From Alcanivorax sp. (GTDB taxonomy: Bacteria; Pseudomonadota; Gammaproteobacteria; Pseudomonadales; Alcanivoracaceae): DNA of 50,700 nucleotides. The stretch covers positions 1 through 50,700 of the forward strand of contig PNLU01000010.1 in NCBI GenBank assembly GCA_013823245.1, read 5' to 3'. Below are positions 30,277 through 39,465 of this stretch, in pieces. The notes under the pieces are model-generated. The model ran no database searches. It had not been told where the DNA came from and worked only from the letters and a program-made list of their open reading frames with translations. Every line of letters starts with the position of its first letter. Position 1 is the first letter of the stretch. Both the position numbers and the translations under genes were made by a program.

Positions 30277-31083
30277 TTACTTGCCCTGCCAGTGCTTCAT
30301 GGAGGTGGAAATGCCGGTGCGGCGCGCCACCTCATCCCAGAGGCGCCGGGGCAGGGCACCTTTGAGCAAGTCTATACTTTTCACCATTGTCGGCTCGGTC
30401 ACCATGGCTTCGCCTCGCTTCACCCCGCGCAGAATGGATTTGACAACTTTTTCCGGGGTGAGCATGGGGGACAGCAGCGGGCTGCGGGCACCATCGAACA
30501 TGCCGGTGCTGATGTAGCTCGGACAGACGGTGGTTACGCTGACATGGTCGATACCGCGCTCGCGCAACTCAAGGCGCAGAGATTCAGAGAAGCCGAGCAC
30601 AGCCCATTTGCTGGCGGCGTAGGTGCTGCCCCAGGGCAGGCCGATATAGGCGCTGGCGCTGGCGATGTTCACCAGGTGGCCGCGGGGGGCGTCGCGCAGG
30701 TCGTCCATGAAGGCATGACTCATGGCAATCAGGCCCAGCGTATTGATCTGCAGCGTGTTCAGATGTTGAGCGAGGTCCACACGTTCGAACTCGCCGCCGA
30801 ACACAACACCGGCATTATTGATCAGGATATCCACCGGGCCGATGCGTGCATGAACGTCGTCACGAAAGGCCGGAATGGCGTCAAGATCGCTGACATCCAG
30901 CAGCAGGGCGTGGGCGCGACCGCCCGCCGCCTGTACCCGGCGGCAGACGTCCTCGGCGGGCTTGCGCCGCCGTGCGGTCACGATCACTTCGGCACCACGC
31001 CGCCCCAGTTGTTCCGCCATCAAGGCGCCCAGGCCTGAGCCCGCGCCGGTGATGAGTACGCGCTTTCCCTGATAGTAGGACAT
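30277..31083 (-). CDS. Short-chain dehydrogenase/reductase
   Basis: NAD(P)H-dependent oxidoreductase of 268 residues in the classical SDR family. The cofactor motif is TGAGSGLG (about 12-19), followed by TARRRK consistent with NADP preference, NNAGV (about 90), catalytic Ser in IASASAY and YAASK (Tyr/Lys, about 155-159). It lies directly upstream of the wax ester synthase in the same direction. A role in reducing an acyl-CoA or fatty aldehyde, as for the Acinetobacter SDR Acr1, is attractive but not shown; the substrate is unknown. The ATG at 31083 is chosen because the SDR N-terminus begins here; the ribosome site is poor. Confidence 0.9.
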   Translation of the reverse strand: MSYYQGKRVLITGAGSGLGALMAEQLGRRGAEVIVTARRRKPAEDVCRRVQAAGGRAHALLLDVSDLDAIPAFRDDVHARIGPVDILINNAGVVFGGEFERVDLAQHLNTLQINTLGLIAMSHAFMDDLRDAPRGHLVNIASASAYIGLPWGSTYAASKWAVLGFSESLRLELRERGIDHVSVTTVCPSYISTGMFDGARSPLLSPMLTPEKVVKSILRGVKRGEAMVTEPTMVKSIDLLKGALPRRLWDEVARRTGISTSMKHWQGK

Positions 31084-31259
31084 CGGTGGTCTCTCACTCT
31101 TTGCTGACAAGCCTAAACAATTAATTTACCCAATGCATCACGGTTGCGTTTGAGTGAACAGACGCAAGCCGGGGCGTGAAGAAAGCGCGAAGGTGCAAGG
31201 GGCTAGGCGCACACCAGTGCTCGGGCTAGCATGGAAGTGATCAGGGGAGGATCACCAGG

Positions 31260-33689
31260 ATGGAGAACGCGGCCCTCACAGGGAGCAGACATCGGCATGG
31301 CCGTGGTCGATGTCGTCAGCAGCACGTCGGATCGCCGGGCCTGCCTGTCGGCTTCCTGGCGGGGTCCCTGCTGTGTTGTGCCCTCTGGTGGTCTGCGGCC
31401 GCACACGCCGACCCGCAGCCTGAACTGATCGATCCTGTGCCCCATATGTCGCTCGCCCCCTATCTTCACTACTGGTGTGATGGTGATGGCGAGGCCTCGC
31501 TGTCCCGGGCGCAACAGGCTGACTTTGTGCCCCTGGAGGCTGCACAGATCACCTTTGGTTATCGTCGGGATGCCTGCTGGTTCCGCACGCCCCTGAGCAA
31601 CGAGGCGGCGGACACCCTGCGGCTGTGGCTGGTGGTGGATTACGCCCTGCTGGACGAGCTGGATATCCATGTTCTGGACCGTTCTGCACAGCCGGCCCCT
31701 GCGCAGCAATGGCGGCTGGGTGACCGGCGGCCCTTTGCCGACCGGCCCTTGCCCGTGCGTTTTTTCCTGGTGCCGCTGGTATTGCCCGCCGAGTCTTCTG
31801 TCGAGTTGTATGTCCGGGTGCGGACCAGCAGCTCGATGACTGTGCCGTTGATGATCAGCGGGCACGATGCCTTCATCACCCATTATCTGGCTATGGACTG
31901 GCTGCAGGGGCTGTTCTACGGCATCGGCTTCGGGCTGTTTCTTTATCACCTGGTGTTATGGCTGGCTGCGGGTGAACGGGTCAACCGGTTCTACGTGGCG
32001 CATGTCTTCGCGACCATCGTTTACGTGGCCTGCCTTCAAGGGGTAGCGGTGCGCCTGCTGCCGGTGCCGATGCAATGGCTGGACACGCTGCCCTTTCTCG
32101 CCGGGCATCTGTCTCTGCTCACCGGTGTGCTGTTCGCTCGTGACTTTCTGGAAACCCGAGAGATGCCGCGCCTGGACCTTCCCTTGCGTTTTGCCGCCTG
32201 GGTGGCGGGTGCCATGGCGGTGGGCCAGGTCCTGTTGCCGCTGGGCACACTCAATCATCTGCAGGGTTTGACGGCGATCCTCTGTATTGCGGTGCTGTTG
32301 CCGGTGGGCACGATCTGTCTGATCAAGGGGCGCCCCCAGGCGTGGATATTCGTACTGGCCTGGGGCCTGTTCCTGATCATGGTGCTGGCGCTGGCGCTGA
32401 ACGTGTACGGTTTGCTTGACGGCTTCCCGGTGTTGCTGAACGTGCACGGCTTGCAGATTGCGCTGGTGACACAGCAGGTGCTGCTCTCCCTCGGGCTGGC
32501 GCAGCGGTTGAACACCCTCAAGCGGGAGAGCCTGGAGCGGGCCAGCGAGAGTGCCCGCGCGCAAGCAGACAGCGCCGCCAAGAGTGAATTTCTGGCGCGT
32601 ATGAGCCATGAAATCCGGACCCCCATGAACGCCATGCTCGGGCTGACGGAACTGATGCGGGATACCCCGCTGGATGCCACCCAGCGCAATTACATGGACA
32701 CTCTGAATTCGGCCGGGGAAAGCCTGCTGGCGGTGATCAACGATATTCTGGATTACTCGAAAATCGCTGCGGGCAAGCTGGAGCTCGAGCAGGAACCCTT
32801 CAACCTGCCGGCCTTGCTGGAGGATTGCCTGACCATCTTCCACGGCACGGCCGAGCAGCGAGGCCTGACACTGGTGGCAGACTGGCCGGATGGCCTGCCG
32901 GTGTGGGTGCGCGGTGACGCCGCCCGGTTGCGTCAGGTGCTGCTGAACCTGTTGAGCAACGCCACCAAGTTCACCGAGGGCGGTGAGGTGCGGCTCAGCG
33001 CGCGCTGCAATACCGTGGGTGAATGGATCTGGTTGTACTGCGCCGTGGCGGACCAGGGGATTGGCATGACCCAGGCGCAGACAGAGCAGTTGTTCGAGTC
33101 GTTCCAGCAGGCGGACAGCTCCACGACACGCCGCTATGGCGGCACCGGGCTCGGGTTGGCGATATCGCAGCAACTGGTCGAGCTGATGGGGGGCAAGATC
33201 GATGTGCAGAGCAAGCCCGGTGCAGGGTCACGCTTCTCCTTCCGGGTCAGGCTGTCGCCAGCGCCACCGGGCGATCTGGATCCGGTGGTGCCGGAGCATC
33301 AGGAGTTTCCGGACCTGCATATCCTGCTGGTGGAGGACAACGCCGTGAACCAGATGGTCGTGCGGGCCTTGCTGAAAAAGCTCGATGTGAGGGTGTCGCT
33401 GGCGTCCGGTGGTGAAGAGGCGCTGAACCGGCTATACACCGGAGAGCGCTTCGACCTGATCCTGATGGATTGCGAAATGCCGGGGCTGGATGGCTACGAA
33501 ACCACGCGCCGCATTCGCCGCTGGGAAGAAGAACTGGCTTATCCGCGCACCCCGGTCATTGCCCTGACGGCGCACGCCCTGAGCGAGCATCGCCAGCAGT
33601 GTCTGGATGCGGGGATGGACGACCACCTGTCCAAGCCATTGACTCTGAAACGGGTGGTCGCCACCTTGCAGCGCTGGGCTTACTCGTAG
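31260..33689 (+). CDS. Hybrid sensor kinase with 7TMR-DISM sensor and receiver domain
   Basis: Protein of 809 residues. After a basic N-terminus comes a signal-like hydrophobic stretch (about 29-49), then a periplasmic DISMED2-type domain (about 55-205). Seven membrane segments (about 213-408) form the 7TMR-DISM module, followed by a coiled coil (about 415-442). The kinase has SHEIRTPMNAML with His450, LLNLLSNATKF (561-571), DQGIGM (598-603) and GGTGLGL (627-633). A C-terminal receiver (about 686-805) has Asp693, phosphoacceptor Asp737 and Lys792. It is of the GacS/BarA/RetS type of output but lacks an Hpt domain, so a separate phosphotransfer protein is expected. The periplasmic domain class often binds carbohydrates; the ligand is unknown. 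The gene ends 10 bp inside the convergent acyl-CoA dehydrogenase gene. Confidence 0.9.
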   Translation: MENAALTGSRHRHGRGRCRQQHVGSPGLPVGFLAGSLLCCALWWSAAAHADPQPELIDPVPHMSLAPYLHYWCDGDGEASLSRAQQADFVPLEAAQITFGYRRDACWFRTPLSNEAADTLRLWLVVDYALLDELDIHVLDRSAQPAPAQQWRLGDRRPFADRPLPVRFFLVPLVLPAESSVELYVRVRTSSSMTVPLMISGHDAFITHYLAMDWLQGLFYGIGFGLFLYHLVLWLAAGERVNRFYVAHVFATIVYVACLQGVAVRLLPVPMQWLDTLPFLAGHLSLLTGVLFARDFLETREMPRLDLPLRFAAWVAGAMAVGQVLLPLGTLNHLQGLTAILCIAVLLPVGTICLIKGRPQAWIFVLAWGLFLIMVLALALNVYGLLDGFPVLLNVHGLQIALVTQQVLLSLGLAQRLNTLKRESLERASESARAQADSAAKSEFLARMSHEIRTPMNAMLGLTELMRDTPLDATQRNYMDTLNSAGESLLAVINDILDYSKIAAGKLELEQEPFNLPALLEDCLTIFHGTAEQRGLTLVADWPDGLPVWVRGDAARLRQVLLNLLSNATKFTEGGEVRLSARCNTVGEWIWLYCAVADQGIGMTQAQTEQLFESFQQADSSTTRRYGGTGLGLAISQQLVELMGGKIDVQSKPGAGSRFSFRVRLSPAPPGDLDPVVPEHQEFPDLHILLVEDNAVNQMVVRALLKKLDVRVSLASGGEEALNRLYTGERFDLILMDCEMPGLDGYETTRRIRRWEEELAYPRTPVIALTAHALSEHRQQCLDAGMDDHLSKPLTLKRVVATLQRWAYS

Positions 33690-35494
33690 TCGAACGAGAA
33701 GTGCTCTGCTTTCATCTGCATCATGGTGCGGGTCGGCTTGAGCATGCTTTCGGCATGCCCCTTCGCCTGCGGCAGCAGGTGCTCGAAGTAGAACTCCGCC
33801 GTGGCCAGTTTCGCCTCGTAGAACTCCTTCGGCTGTTCGCCGCCTTTCTCCAGTTTTTCCTGCGCCTTGGCGGCCATTACGGCCCAGAAGTAGGCCATCA
33901 TGGCGTAGCCGGAGTACATCAGGAAGTCGTTGCTGGCGGTGCTGACCACATCGCGATCCTTGGCGGCGGTGAGCATCACCCGGGTGGTCAGGTAGTTCCA
34001 CTGGGCGGCGATCTTCAACAGCTTCCAGGCGTAGGGGCGCAGGGTGCCGTTGGTCAGATTGCGGGTGCCGAAATCCACCAGCTTCTGGCTGAATTCGCGC
34101 ACGCACTTGCCGCGGGTCGTCAACAGCACCTTGCGGCCCAGCAGATCCAGCGCCTGGATGCCGGTGGTCCCTTCATAAAGGGTCGAGATGCGTGCGTCGC
34201 GGGCAATTTGCTCCATGCCGTGCTCGCGAATGTAGCCGTGACCACCGAACACCTGCATGCCCAGGTTGGCACAATCCAGGCCCTTCTCGGTCAGGAAGCC
34301 TTTCAGGATCGGGGTCAGGAAGCCCAACTGGCTGTCCCAGTATTCCTGCTTTTTCTTGTCGCCTTCCAGAATGCCGGCAATCATCTTGTCGGCGTACTGG
34401 CCGGTGTAATACAGCATGGCGCGACCGCCTTCGGCGATGGCCTTCTGGGTCAGCAGCATGCGGCGCACGTCACCGTGGTGAATGATGGCGTCGGCGTTCT
34501 GTTCCGGATCTTTCTTGCCGGACAGCGCGCGCATGGAACGGCGCTCCTTGGCATAGGGCAGCGCCCCCTGGAAGGCACGCTCGGCGTGGCAAACGCCCTG
34601 CATGGCGGTGCCAACGCGGGCGGAGTTCATGAAGGTGAACATGCACTCCAGACCTTCGTTCGGCGGGCCGATCAGGAAGCCGGTGGCGCCATCGAAGTTC
34701 ATCACGCAGGTAGCGGAGGCCTTGATGCCCATTTTCTTTTCCAGCGCACCGGCGGTAACGCCGTTGCTCTCGCCGATCTTGCCGGGCAGGTACTTTGGCA
34801 CGATAAACAGCGAGATGCCCTTGGTGCCCGCCGGGGCATCCGGCAGGCGCGCCAGCACGATGTGTACGATGTTTTCTGTCAGGTCGTGATCGCCGGAGGA
34901 AATAAAGATCTTGGTGCCGGTGATCTTGTAGCTGCCGTCAGCCTGCGGCTCGGCCTTGCTCTTCATCTGGCCCAGGTCGGTGCCGCACTGGGGCTCGGTC
35001 AGGCACATGGTGCCCGCCCAGACGCCTTCGGTCAGTGGCGTTAGGTAGGTCTGCTTCTGCTCATCGGTTCCGTGCAGCATGATGGTGTTCATCGCGCCCA
35101 GAGACAGGCCCGGGTACATGGCAAACGACCAGTTGGCGGTGCCCAGCATTTCCTGCTTGAGCATGCCCAGCGACATCGGCAGGCCCTGGCCGCCGAACTC
35201 CACCGGGTGTGACAACCCCTGCCAGCCACCGGCCATGTACTCGGCATAGGCTTCCTTGTAGCCGCTTGGTGTCGATACCTGACCGTCGGCCAGCTTGCAG
35301 CCTTCCTCGTCGCCGGACTGATACAGCGGCGCGATGGTGTTCTCGCACAGGCGGGCACACTCGGTGAGGATCGCCTCCACCATGTCCGGTGTGGCCTCCT
35401 CGCCGTTGGGCAGGGTCTTGTAGTGGCTCTCGTAGTCGAACACTTCGTTGAGCAGGAAGCGCATGTCGCGCATCGGCACCTTGAACTGGGGCAT
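33680..35494 (-). CDS. Acyl-CoA dehydrogenase, long form (about 600 aa, DmdC/FadE-like)
   Basis: FAD-dependent enzyme for the first step of beta-oxidation or a related acyl-CoA oxidation, 604 residues. The length and the C-terminal extension (about 465-604) mark the acyl-CoA dehydrogenase subgroup that includes DmdC and AcdB-like enzymes rather than the 380-residue FadE-like short forms. Visible features are WAGTMCLTEPQCGTDLGQMK (about 155-174), KITGTKIFISSGDHDL, the FAD region VFGGHGYIREHGMEQIARDA and LYEGTTGIQALDLLGRK. The ATG at 35494 begins MPQFKVPMRDMRF, the usual start of this group. Substrate chain length is not readable. Its last 10 bp overlap the 3' end of the convergent hybrid kinase gene. 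Confidence 0.93.
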   Translation of the reverse strand: MPQFKVPMRDMRFLLNEVFDYESHYKTLPNGEEATPDMVEAILTECARLCENTIAPLYQSGDEEGCKLADGQVSTPSGYKEAYAEYMAGGWQGLSHPVEFGGQGLPMSLGMLKQEMLGTANWSFAMYPGLSLGAMNTIMLHGTDEQKQTYLTPLTEGVWAGTMCLTEPQCGTDLGQMKSKAEPQADGSYKITGTKIFISSGDHDLTENIVHIVLARLPDAPAGTKGISLFIVPKYLPGKIGESNGVTAGALEKKMGIKASATCVMNFDGATGFLIGPPNEGLECMFTFMNSARVGTAMQGVCHAERAFQGALPYAKERRSMRALSGKKDPEQNADAIIHHGDVRRMLLTQKAIAEGGRAMLYYTGQYADKMIAGILEGDKKKQEYWDSQLGFLTPILKGFLTEKGLDCANLGMQVFGGHGYIREHGMEQIARDARISTLYEGTTGIQALDLLGRKVLLTTRGKCVREFSQKLVDFGTRNLTNGTLRPYAWKLLKIAAQWNYLTTRVMLTAAKDRDVVSTASNDFLMYSGYAMMAYFWAVMAAKAQEKLEKGGEQPKEFYEAKLATAEFYFEHLLPQAKGHAESMLKPTRTMMQMKAEHFSFDYE

Positions 35495-35682
35495 GGGTAA
35501 ACTCTCTCTGATCCGGGCCGCCGTCGGCGGCACTGCCATAGACGGTGCGCAGTTATAACGAATGTGCACCGAAACGCGGTTGACCGCAGATTCCCGGCCG
35601 CCTGTCTCCGGGGGCAGTCGCGGCTTCACATCGCCTGCTGAGGATGTGTCTATACTCGAATAATCCGAGAGGGAGAAGCGCG

Positions 35683-36741
35683 ATGAAACGATATGGACGT
35701 CTGATGCTGGTCGGCCTGATAGCCCTGGCCACCGGGTTGAGCACAGTGCATGCCCAGGCCTGTACCCGGGTGGTCTACCTGGGCCCTGAAGGCCGCATTC
35801 TCACCGCCCGGTCGATGGACTGGAAAGTCGATATCGGCACCAACCTGTGGATACTGCCACGCGGCGTGACGCGCCAGGGTCTGGTTGGTGAGACCTCGAA
35901 GACCTGGGAAGCCCGGTATGGCAGTGTGGTGGCGACGGCCTACGACATTGCCTCCAGTGATGGCGTCAACGAGGCGGGCCTGATGGCCAACCTGCTCTGG
36001 CTGCCGGATTCGGAGTATCCCGAGCTGGACGGCGAGACCCCGGCGATCGCGATTTCGCTCTGGGCCCAGTTCATGCTCGACAACTTTGCCACCGTGTCGG
36101 AAGCCGTGGCGTATGTCCGCGAGCAGCCGTTTCTGGTGATTACTGACAAGATGCCCGGCGAAGACCGGTTGGCGGCGCTGCATCTGTCGATGTCCGATGC
36201 GCTGGGTGACAGCGCCATCATGGAATATGTCGGCGGCGAACTGGTGATTCACCACAGCCCGGATTACCAGGTCATGACCAACCAGCCGACCTTCGACCGC
36301 CAACTGGCCCTGGCGCAGTACTGGGACGAGATTGGCGGCACGACCATGCTGCCCGGCACCAATCGTCCTGCGGATCGCTTTGTGCGCGCCCACTTCTATA
36401 TCAATGCCATTCCGAAGGTGGCGGATGCGCAGCAGGCGGCGGCCAGCGTGTTCAGCGTGATCCGCAATGCCTCCGTGCCGCTGGGCATTTCCACGCCGGA
36501 CAGCCCGCATATTTCCTCGACCCGCTGGCGCACCGTGTTCGACCACAAGGACCGTCGCTACTACTTCGAGTCGGCGATGATGCCGAATACCTTCTGGGTG
36601 GATTTGCGCAAGGTGAACTTTGCGCCGCGCGCAGGGGCCCGTGTCCTGACGCTTGGCGCGGATCAGCGTGAGGTGTTTGCGGGTGAGGTGTCGGGCCGGT
36701 TCCGTCGCAGCGACCCGTTCACGTTCCTCGGTTTGCAGTGA
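35683..36741 (+). CDS. Secreted Ntn amide hydrolase (choloylglycine/penicillin V acylase family)
   Basis: Predicted periplasmic linear-amide C-N hydrolase of 352 residues. A signal peptide (1-26) ends at AQA, exposing Cys27 as the N-terminal nucleophile (CTRVVYLG). Supporting active-site residues are Arg43 and Asp46 in ARSMDWK, and Asn in SDGVNEAGL (about 100). Gram-negative members of this family include penicillin V acylases, some of which hydrolyse acyl-homoserine lactones; bile-salt hydrolysis is less likely in a marine bacterium. GAGGGAGAAG upstream fixes the start. TATACT at 35651-35656 could be a -10, but I see no good -35. Confidence 0.9.
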   Translation: MKRYGRLMLVGLIALATGLSTVHAQACTRVVYLGPEGRILTARSMDWKVDIGTNLWILPRGVTRQGLVGETSKTWEARYGSVVATAYDIASSDGVNEAGLMANLLWLPDSEYPELDGETPAIAISLWAQFMLDNFATVSEAVAYVREQPFLVITDKMPGEDRLAALHLSMSDALGDSAIMEYVGGELVIHHSPDYQVMTNQPTFDRQLALAQYWDEIGGTTMLPGTNRPADRFVRAHFYINAIPKVADAQQAAASVFSVIRNASVPLGISTPDSPHISSTRWRTVFDHKDRRYYFESAMMPNTFWVDLRKVNFAPRAGARVLTLGADQREVFAGEVSGRFRRSDPFTFLGLQ

Positions 36742-36747
36742 GGCGCA

Positions 36748-38451
36748 TCAGGTTTTCGGCAAGCGGATGCCCACCAGGCTGACCTTGCCGTCTTCCAGGG
36801 CTCGCGCACGCAGGCGGATGCCGCCCAGTTCCAGCGTGTCGCCCACCACGGGGGTGCCGCGGCGCCGCTGATGGAACAGCTCCGTCAGGGTCAGTGCCGA
36901 CAGTCCCGGGTCCAGCCCGGTCAGGCCATAACTCAACGCCACATCAGTGACCTTCACCGAGCCTCGCACCGTGAAGTCACCGTAGAAACGACGCAGCGCC
37001 ACGGTGGTGGCGAGGAACCACTCCCCCAGCTGCTCCTGCTCCGCATGGCTGGTCAACCAGGTCACCAGATCTCCGGCCTGAAGTACCGGATGGTCGGTCA
37101 GATCCAGCGCCGTTCCGTTGCGCACGACGGCCACAGGCCGGATGCCGGGGTTGGCCACCTGGTCCATGGTCTTGCCTTCGGCCCGGGAGCCGGCTTCGAT
37201 GCGGAACTGCACCAGGAACTGGTCGTTGGCCCCCTCCAGCGCCACAGCGTTCAGGGGGCTGGCGGCCGGGGGCAGCGCAATGCGCAGGCGCCGCGCCAGC
37301 ATGTTGATGGACGTGCCCTGCAGCAGCAATGACGTCAGCACCACCACGAAGGTGATGTCGAACAGCAACCGGTTTTGCTCGATACCGGCCAGCAGCGGGA
37401 ACACGGCCAGCACGATGGGTACCGCACCCCGTAGCCCGGTCCAGGCGATAAACGTGGTTTCCCGACCGCTGAACGAGAACGGCAGCAGTGACAACCAGAC
37501 GGCGGCCGGGCGTGCGATAAAGATCAGGAACAGGGCAATCAGAAGGCCCGGCAGCAGTGACGAGACCAGTCCCGCCGGCGTCACCAGCAGGCCGAGCAGC
37601 AGGAACATGCCGGACTGGGCCAGCCAGGCCATGGAGTCCATCGACCGCAGGACGTTATCGCTGGTACCAGCGCGCCGGTTTCCGGCGATCAATCCCGCCA
37701 GGTACACCGCCAGGAATCCGGAGCCCCCCGCCAGGTTGGTGACACTGAACAGCGCCGCACCGCCGGTGCACAGAAGCAGCGCATGCAGCCCCTCGTTGCT
37801 GCGCACCCGTAACAGCAGTTCCGACAGCCCGGCGCCCAGGGCCACGCCGAAGACGACGCCCAGTCCGAATTGCTGCACCAGCATGATCAGGGTTTCCAGA
37901 CCCCAGGCCGCCTCCGGATGGGTGAGCAGATCAATCAGCAGCACGGTAATGAAGATGGCCATCGGGTCGTTGAGGCCCGATTCGATCTCCAGTGTGCTTT
38001 CGACCCGCTCATTGATCCGCTGGCCGGAACCCTTGAGTACATTGAATACCGCCGCGGCATCGGTGGAGCCGATGATGCCCCCCAGCAGCAGCCCCAGGCG
38101 CCAGTCCAGCCCTAACAACCAGGTGGCGAAAGCGCCCACGAACATGGCGGTCAGCAACACCCCCAGGGTGGCCAGGGTCAGCGCCGGTTTCAGGCCAACA
38201 CGAAAAGTGTGCAGCCGGGTGCGCAGGCCGCCGTCCAGCAGGATGATGGCCAGTGCCAGGTTACTGACGAGAAAGCCGAGCTCGAAGTCCTGAAACTGGA
38301 TACCGCCGATCCCGTTTTCGCCCGCCAGCATGCCCACCACCAGGAATACCAGCAGTGAGGGCACGCCGACTCGCGTGGAGAGGGTGCCCAGCAACAGCCC
38401 GATGAAGAGCAGTGCTGCGCCAACAAAAAGTGCCAGATGCAGGCTTTGCAC
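36748..38451 (-). CDS. Potassium/proton antiporter, NhaP2/CvrA type
   Basis: CPA1-family cation/H+ antiporter of 567 residues with about 12-13 membrane segments in the first 385 residues. Family motifs are GIIGSTDAAAVFNVL (about 124-138), ESGLNDPMAIF (about 157-167) and FIAWTGLRGAVPIVLA (about 335-350). A cytoplasmic RCK_C-type domain (about 405-480) with RAEGKTMDQV and a CorC/HlyC-like C-terminal domain (about 490-560) follow, the standard NhaP2 (CvrA) layout. It would export K+ or Na+ in exchange for protons and help in osmotic and pH balance. The predicted start is a GTG at 38451 with a poor ribosome site, so a slightly different start is possible. It converges with the amide hydrolase gene, 6 bp apart. 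Confidence 0.93.
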   Translation of the reverse strand: MQSLHLALFVGAALLFIGLLLGTLSTRVGVPSLLVFLVVGMLAGENGIGGIQFQDFELGFLVSNLALAIILLDGGLRTRLHTFRVGLKPALTLATLGVLLTAMFVGAFATWLLGLDWRLGLLLGGIIGSTDAAAVFNVLKGSGQRINERVESTLEIESGLNDPMAIFITVLLIDLLTHPEAAWGLETLIMLVQQFGLGVVFGVALGAGLSELLLRVRSNEGLHALLLCTGGAALFSVTNLAGGSGFLAVYLAGLIAGNRRAGTSDNVLRSMDSMAWLAQSGMFLLLGLLVTPAGLVSSLLPGLLIALFLIFIARPAAVWLSLLPFSFSGRETTFIAWTGLRGAVPIVLAVFPLLAGIEQNRLLFDITFVVVLTSLLLQGTSINMLARRLRIALPPAASPLNAVALEGANDQFLVQFRIEAGSRAEGKTMDQVANPGIRPVAVVRNGTALDLTDHPVLQAGDLVTWLTSHAEQEQLGEWFLATTVALRRFYGDFTVRGSVKVTDVALSYGLTGLDPGLSALTLTELFHQRRRGTPVVGDTLELGGIRLRARALEDGKVSLVGIRLPKT

Positions 38452-38508
38452 GAATGAAGTCGTCCCGCTGGTGGATGGGCCTTGGCTTGGCAGAAGTATA
38501 ACGCAGAT

Positions 38509-39411
38509 CTATCGGTTGGCCGTTGTTGCCACAGATTTTCGTATCCAGATATGGGCAGGGTCGCGTTCGAGCGCGACGGGCCAGATCATGTAGACCGGAA
38601 TGGCAGGCAATGCGACAGGGAACGGCATGACCTGTATCGGCCAGGTCGCGGAGAAAAGATGCGCAATGCTGGCGGGCAGCGACGCGACAAGGTCACTGCT
38701 GGCACACACGCTGATCTGGCTGACGAACTGACTGACCTGAACGGCCACTTGCCGCTTCCAGCCGGGCTGGTTCAGGATCATGTCGAGTGGCAGCCGCCGC
38801 CCTCGCTCCTGGAGCACAACGTGGCGCTCGGCCAGAAACTGCTCCGTGCTGATACGCCCGCGCAGGCGCGGGTGCGCCTGATGTGCCACCACAACCAGTT
38901 CTTCCTCAGCGATGGCGGTATGGCGCAGGCGCGAGTCTTCCGGCAGGAAGCTGTCGAGCGCGATATCCGCCTGAGCATGCGCCAGGCGTTCGTGCCAGCC
39001 GTCGGACACCGGCTGGACCGAGAAGCAGGCGCGGGGTGCTTCCCGCGCAAGCAGATCCAGCAGCCGGGGCAGATGGACCTGTTCGACATAATCCGTGCCC
39101 ATGATCAGGAATCGCCGGTCGCTGCTGGCGGGATCGAAGTGGCGGGTCTCCTCGAAGGCTTCACGTACCGCATCGACACCGGGCCGCAATTGCTGCCACA
39201 GGGCGGTTGCCCGCGGCGTGGGCTTGAGGCCCTGGCGGGTGCGCACGAACAGCTCATCACCCACCGTGTCGCGCAAGCGCTGGATCGCCGCGCTGAAGGC
39301 GGGCTGGCTCATGCCCAGTTGTTCGGCGGCGCGACTGAGCTGGCCAGCCTCCATCAATGCCTCGAAGACCGGCAGCAGGTTCAGGTCGATACTTCTTAAA
39401 TTCAGCTTCAT
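38509..39411 (-). CDS. LysR-type transcriptional regulator
   Basis: Regulator of 300 residues. The winged helix-turn-helix (about 5-64) contains LSRAAEQLGMSQPAFSAAIQ, split as the LSRAAEQLGMSQ and PAFSAAIQRLR helices. The effector-binding domain (about 95-295) contains LIMGTDYVEQVHLPRLLDLL and ASSDLVASLPASIAHLF. It is divergent from the fatty acid hydroxylase-family gene, with start codons 104 bp apart. By the usual LysR logic it should control that gene and itself. The shared gap holds direct and inverted repeats suitable as binding sites. The coinducer is unknown. Confidence 0.93.
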   Translation of the reverse strand: MKLNLRSIDLNLLPVFEALMEAGQLSRAAEQLGMSQPAFSAAIQRLRDTVGDELFVRTRQGLKPTPRATALWQQLRPGVDAVREAFEETRHFDPASSDRRFLIMGTDYVEQVHLPRLLDLLAREAPRACFSVQPVSDGWHERLAHAQADIALDSFLPEDSRLRHTAIAEEELVVVAHQAHPRLRGRISTEQFLAERHVVLQERGRRLPLDMILNQPGWKRQVAVQVSQFVSQISVCASSDLVASLPASIAHLFSATWPIQVMPFPVALPAIPVYMIWPVALERDPAHIWIRKSVATTANR

Positions 39412-39465
39412 GGATATTTTATATCATGATTATTGGCTTCATGGATGTATGAAATCTGGCCAATA
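39405..39465. promoter_or_regulatory. LysR/hydroxylase divergent control region with repeats
   Basis: GCTTCATGGAT occurs twice as a direct repeat (39405-39415 and 39436-39446, 31 bp apart), the first overlapping the LysR start codon. TATTGGC (39431-39437) and GCCAATA (39459-39465) form an inverted repeat with a 21-bp gap. Between the direct repeats lies the palindrome ATCATGAT (39423-39430) in an AT-rich stretch. The spacing of about three helical turns fits a LysR tetramer covering two sites; the actual box is not identified. Confidence 0.5.

Noticed and set aside
36871-38293. Plus-strand open frames of 153 and 391 codons opposite the antiporter gene
   Set aside because: Ser/Arg/Pro-rich shadow translations; the minus-strand antiporter motifs are unambiguous.
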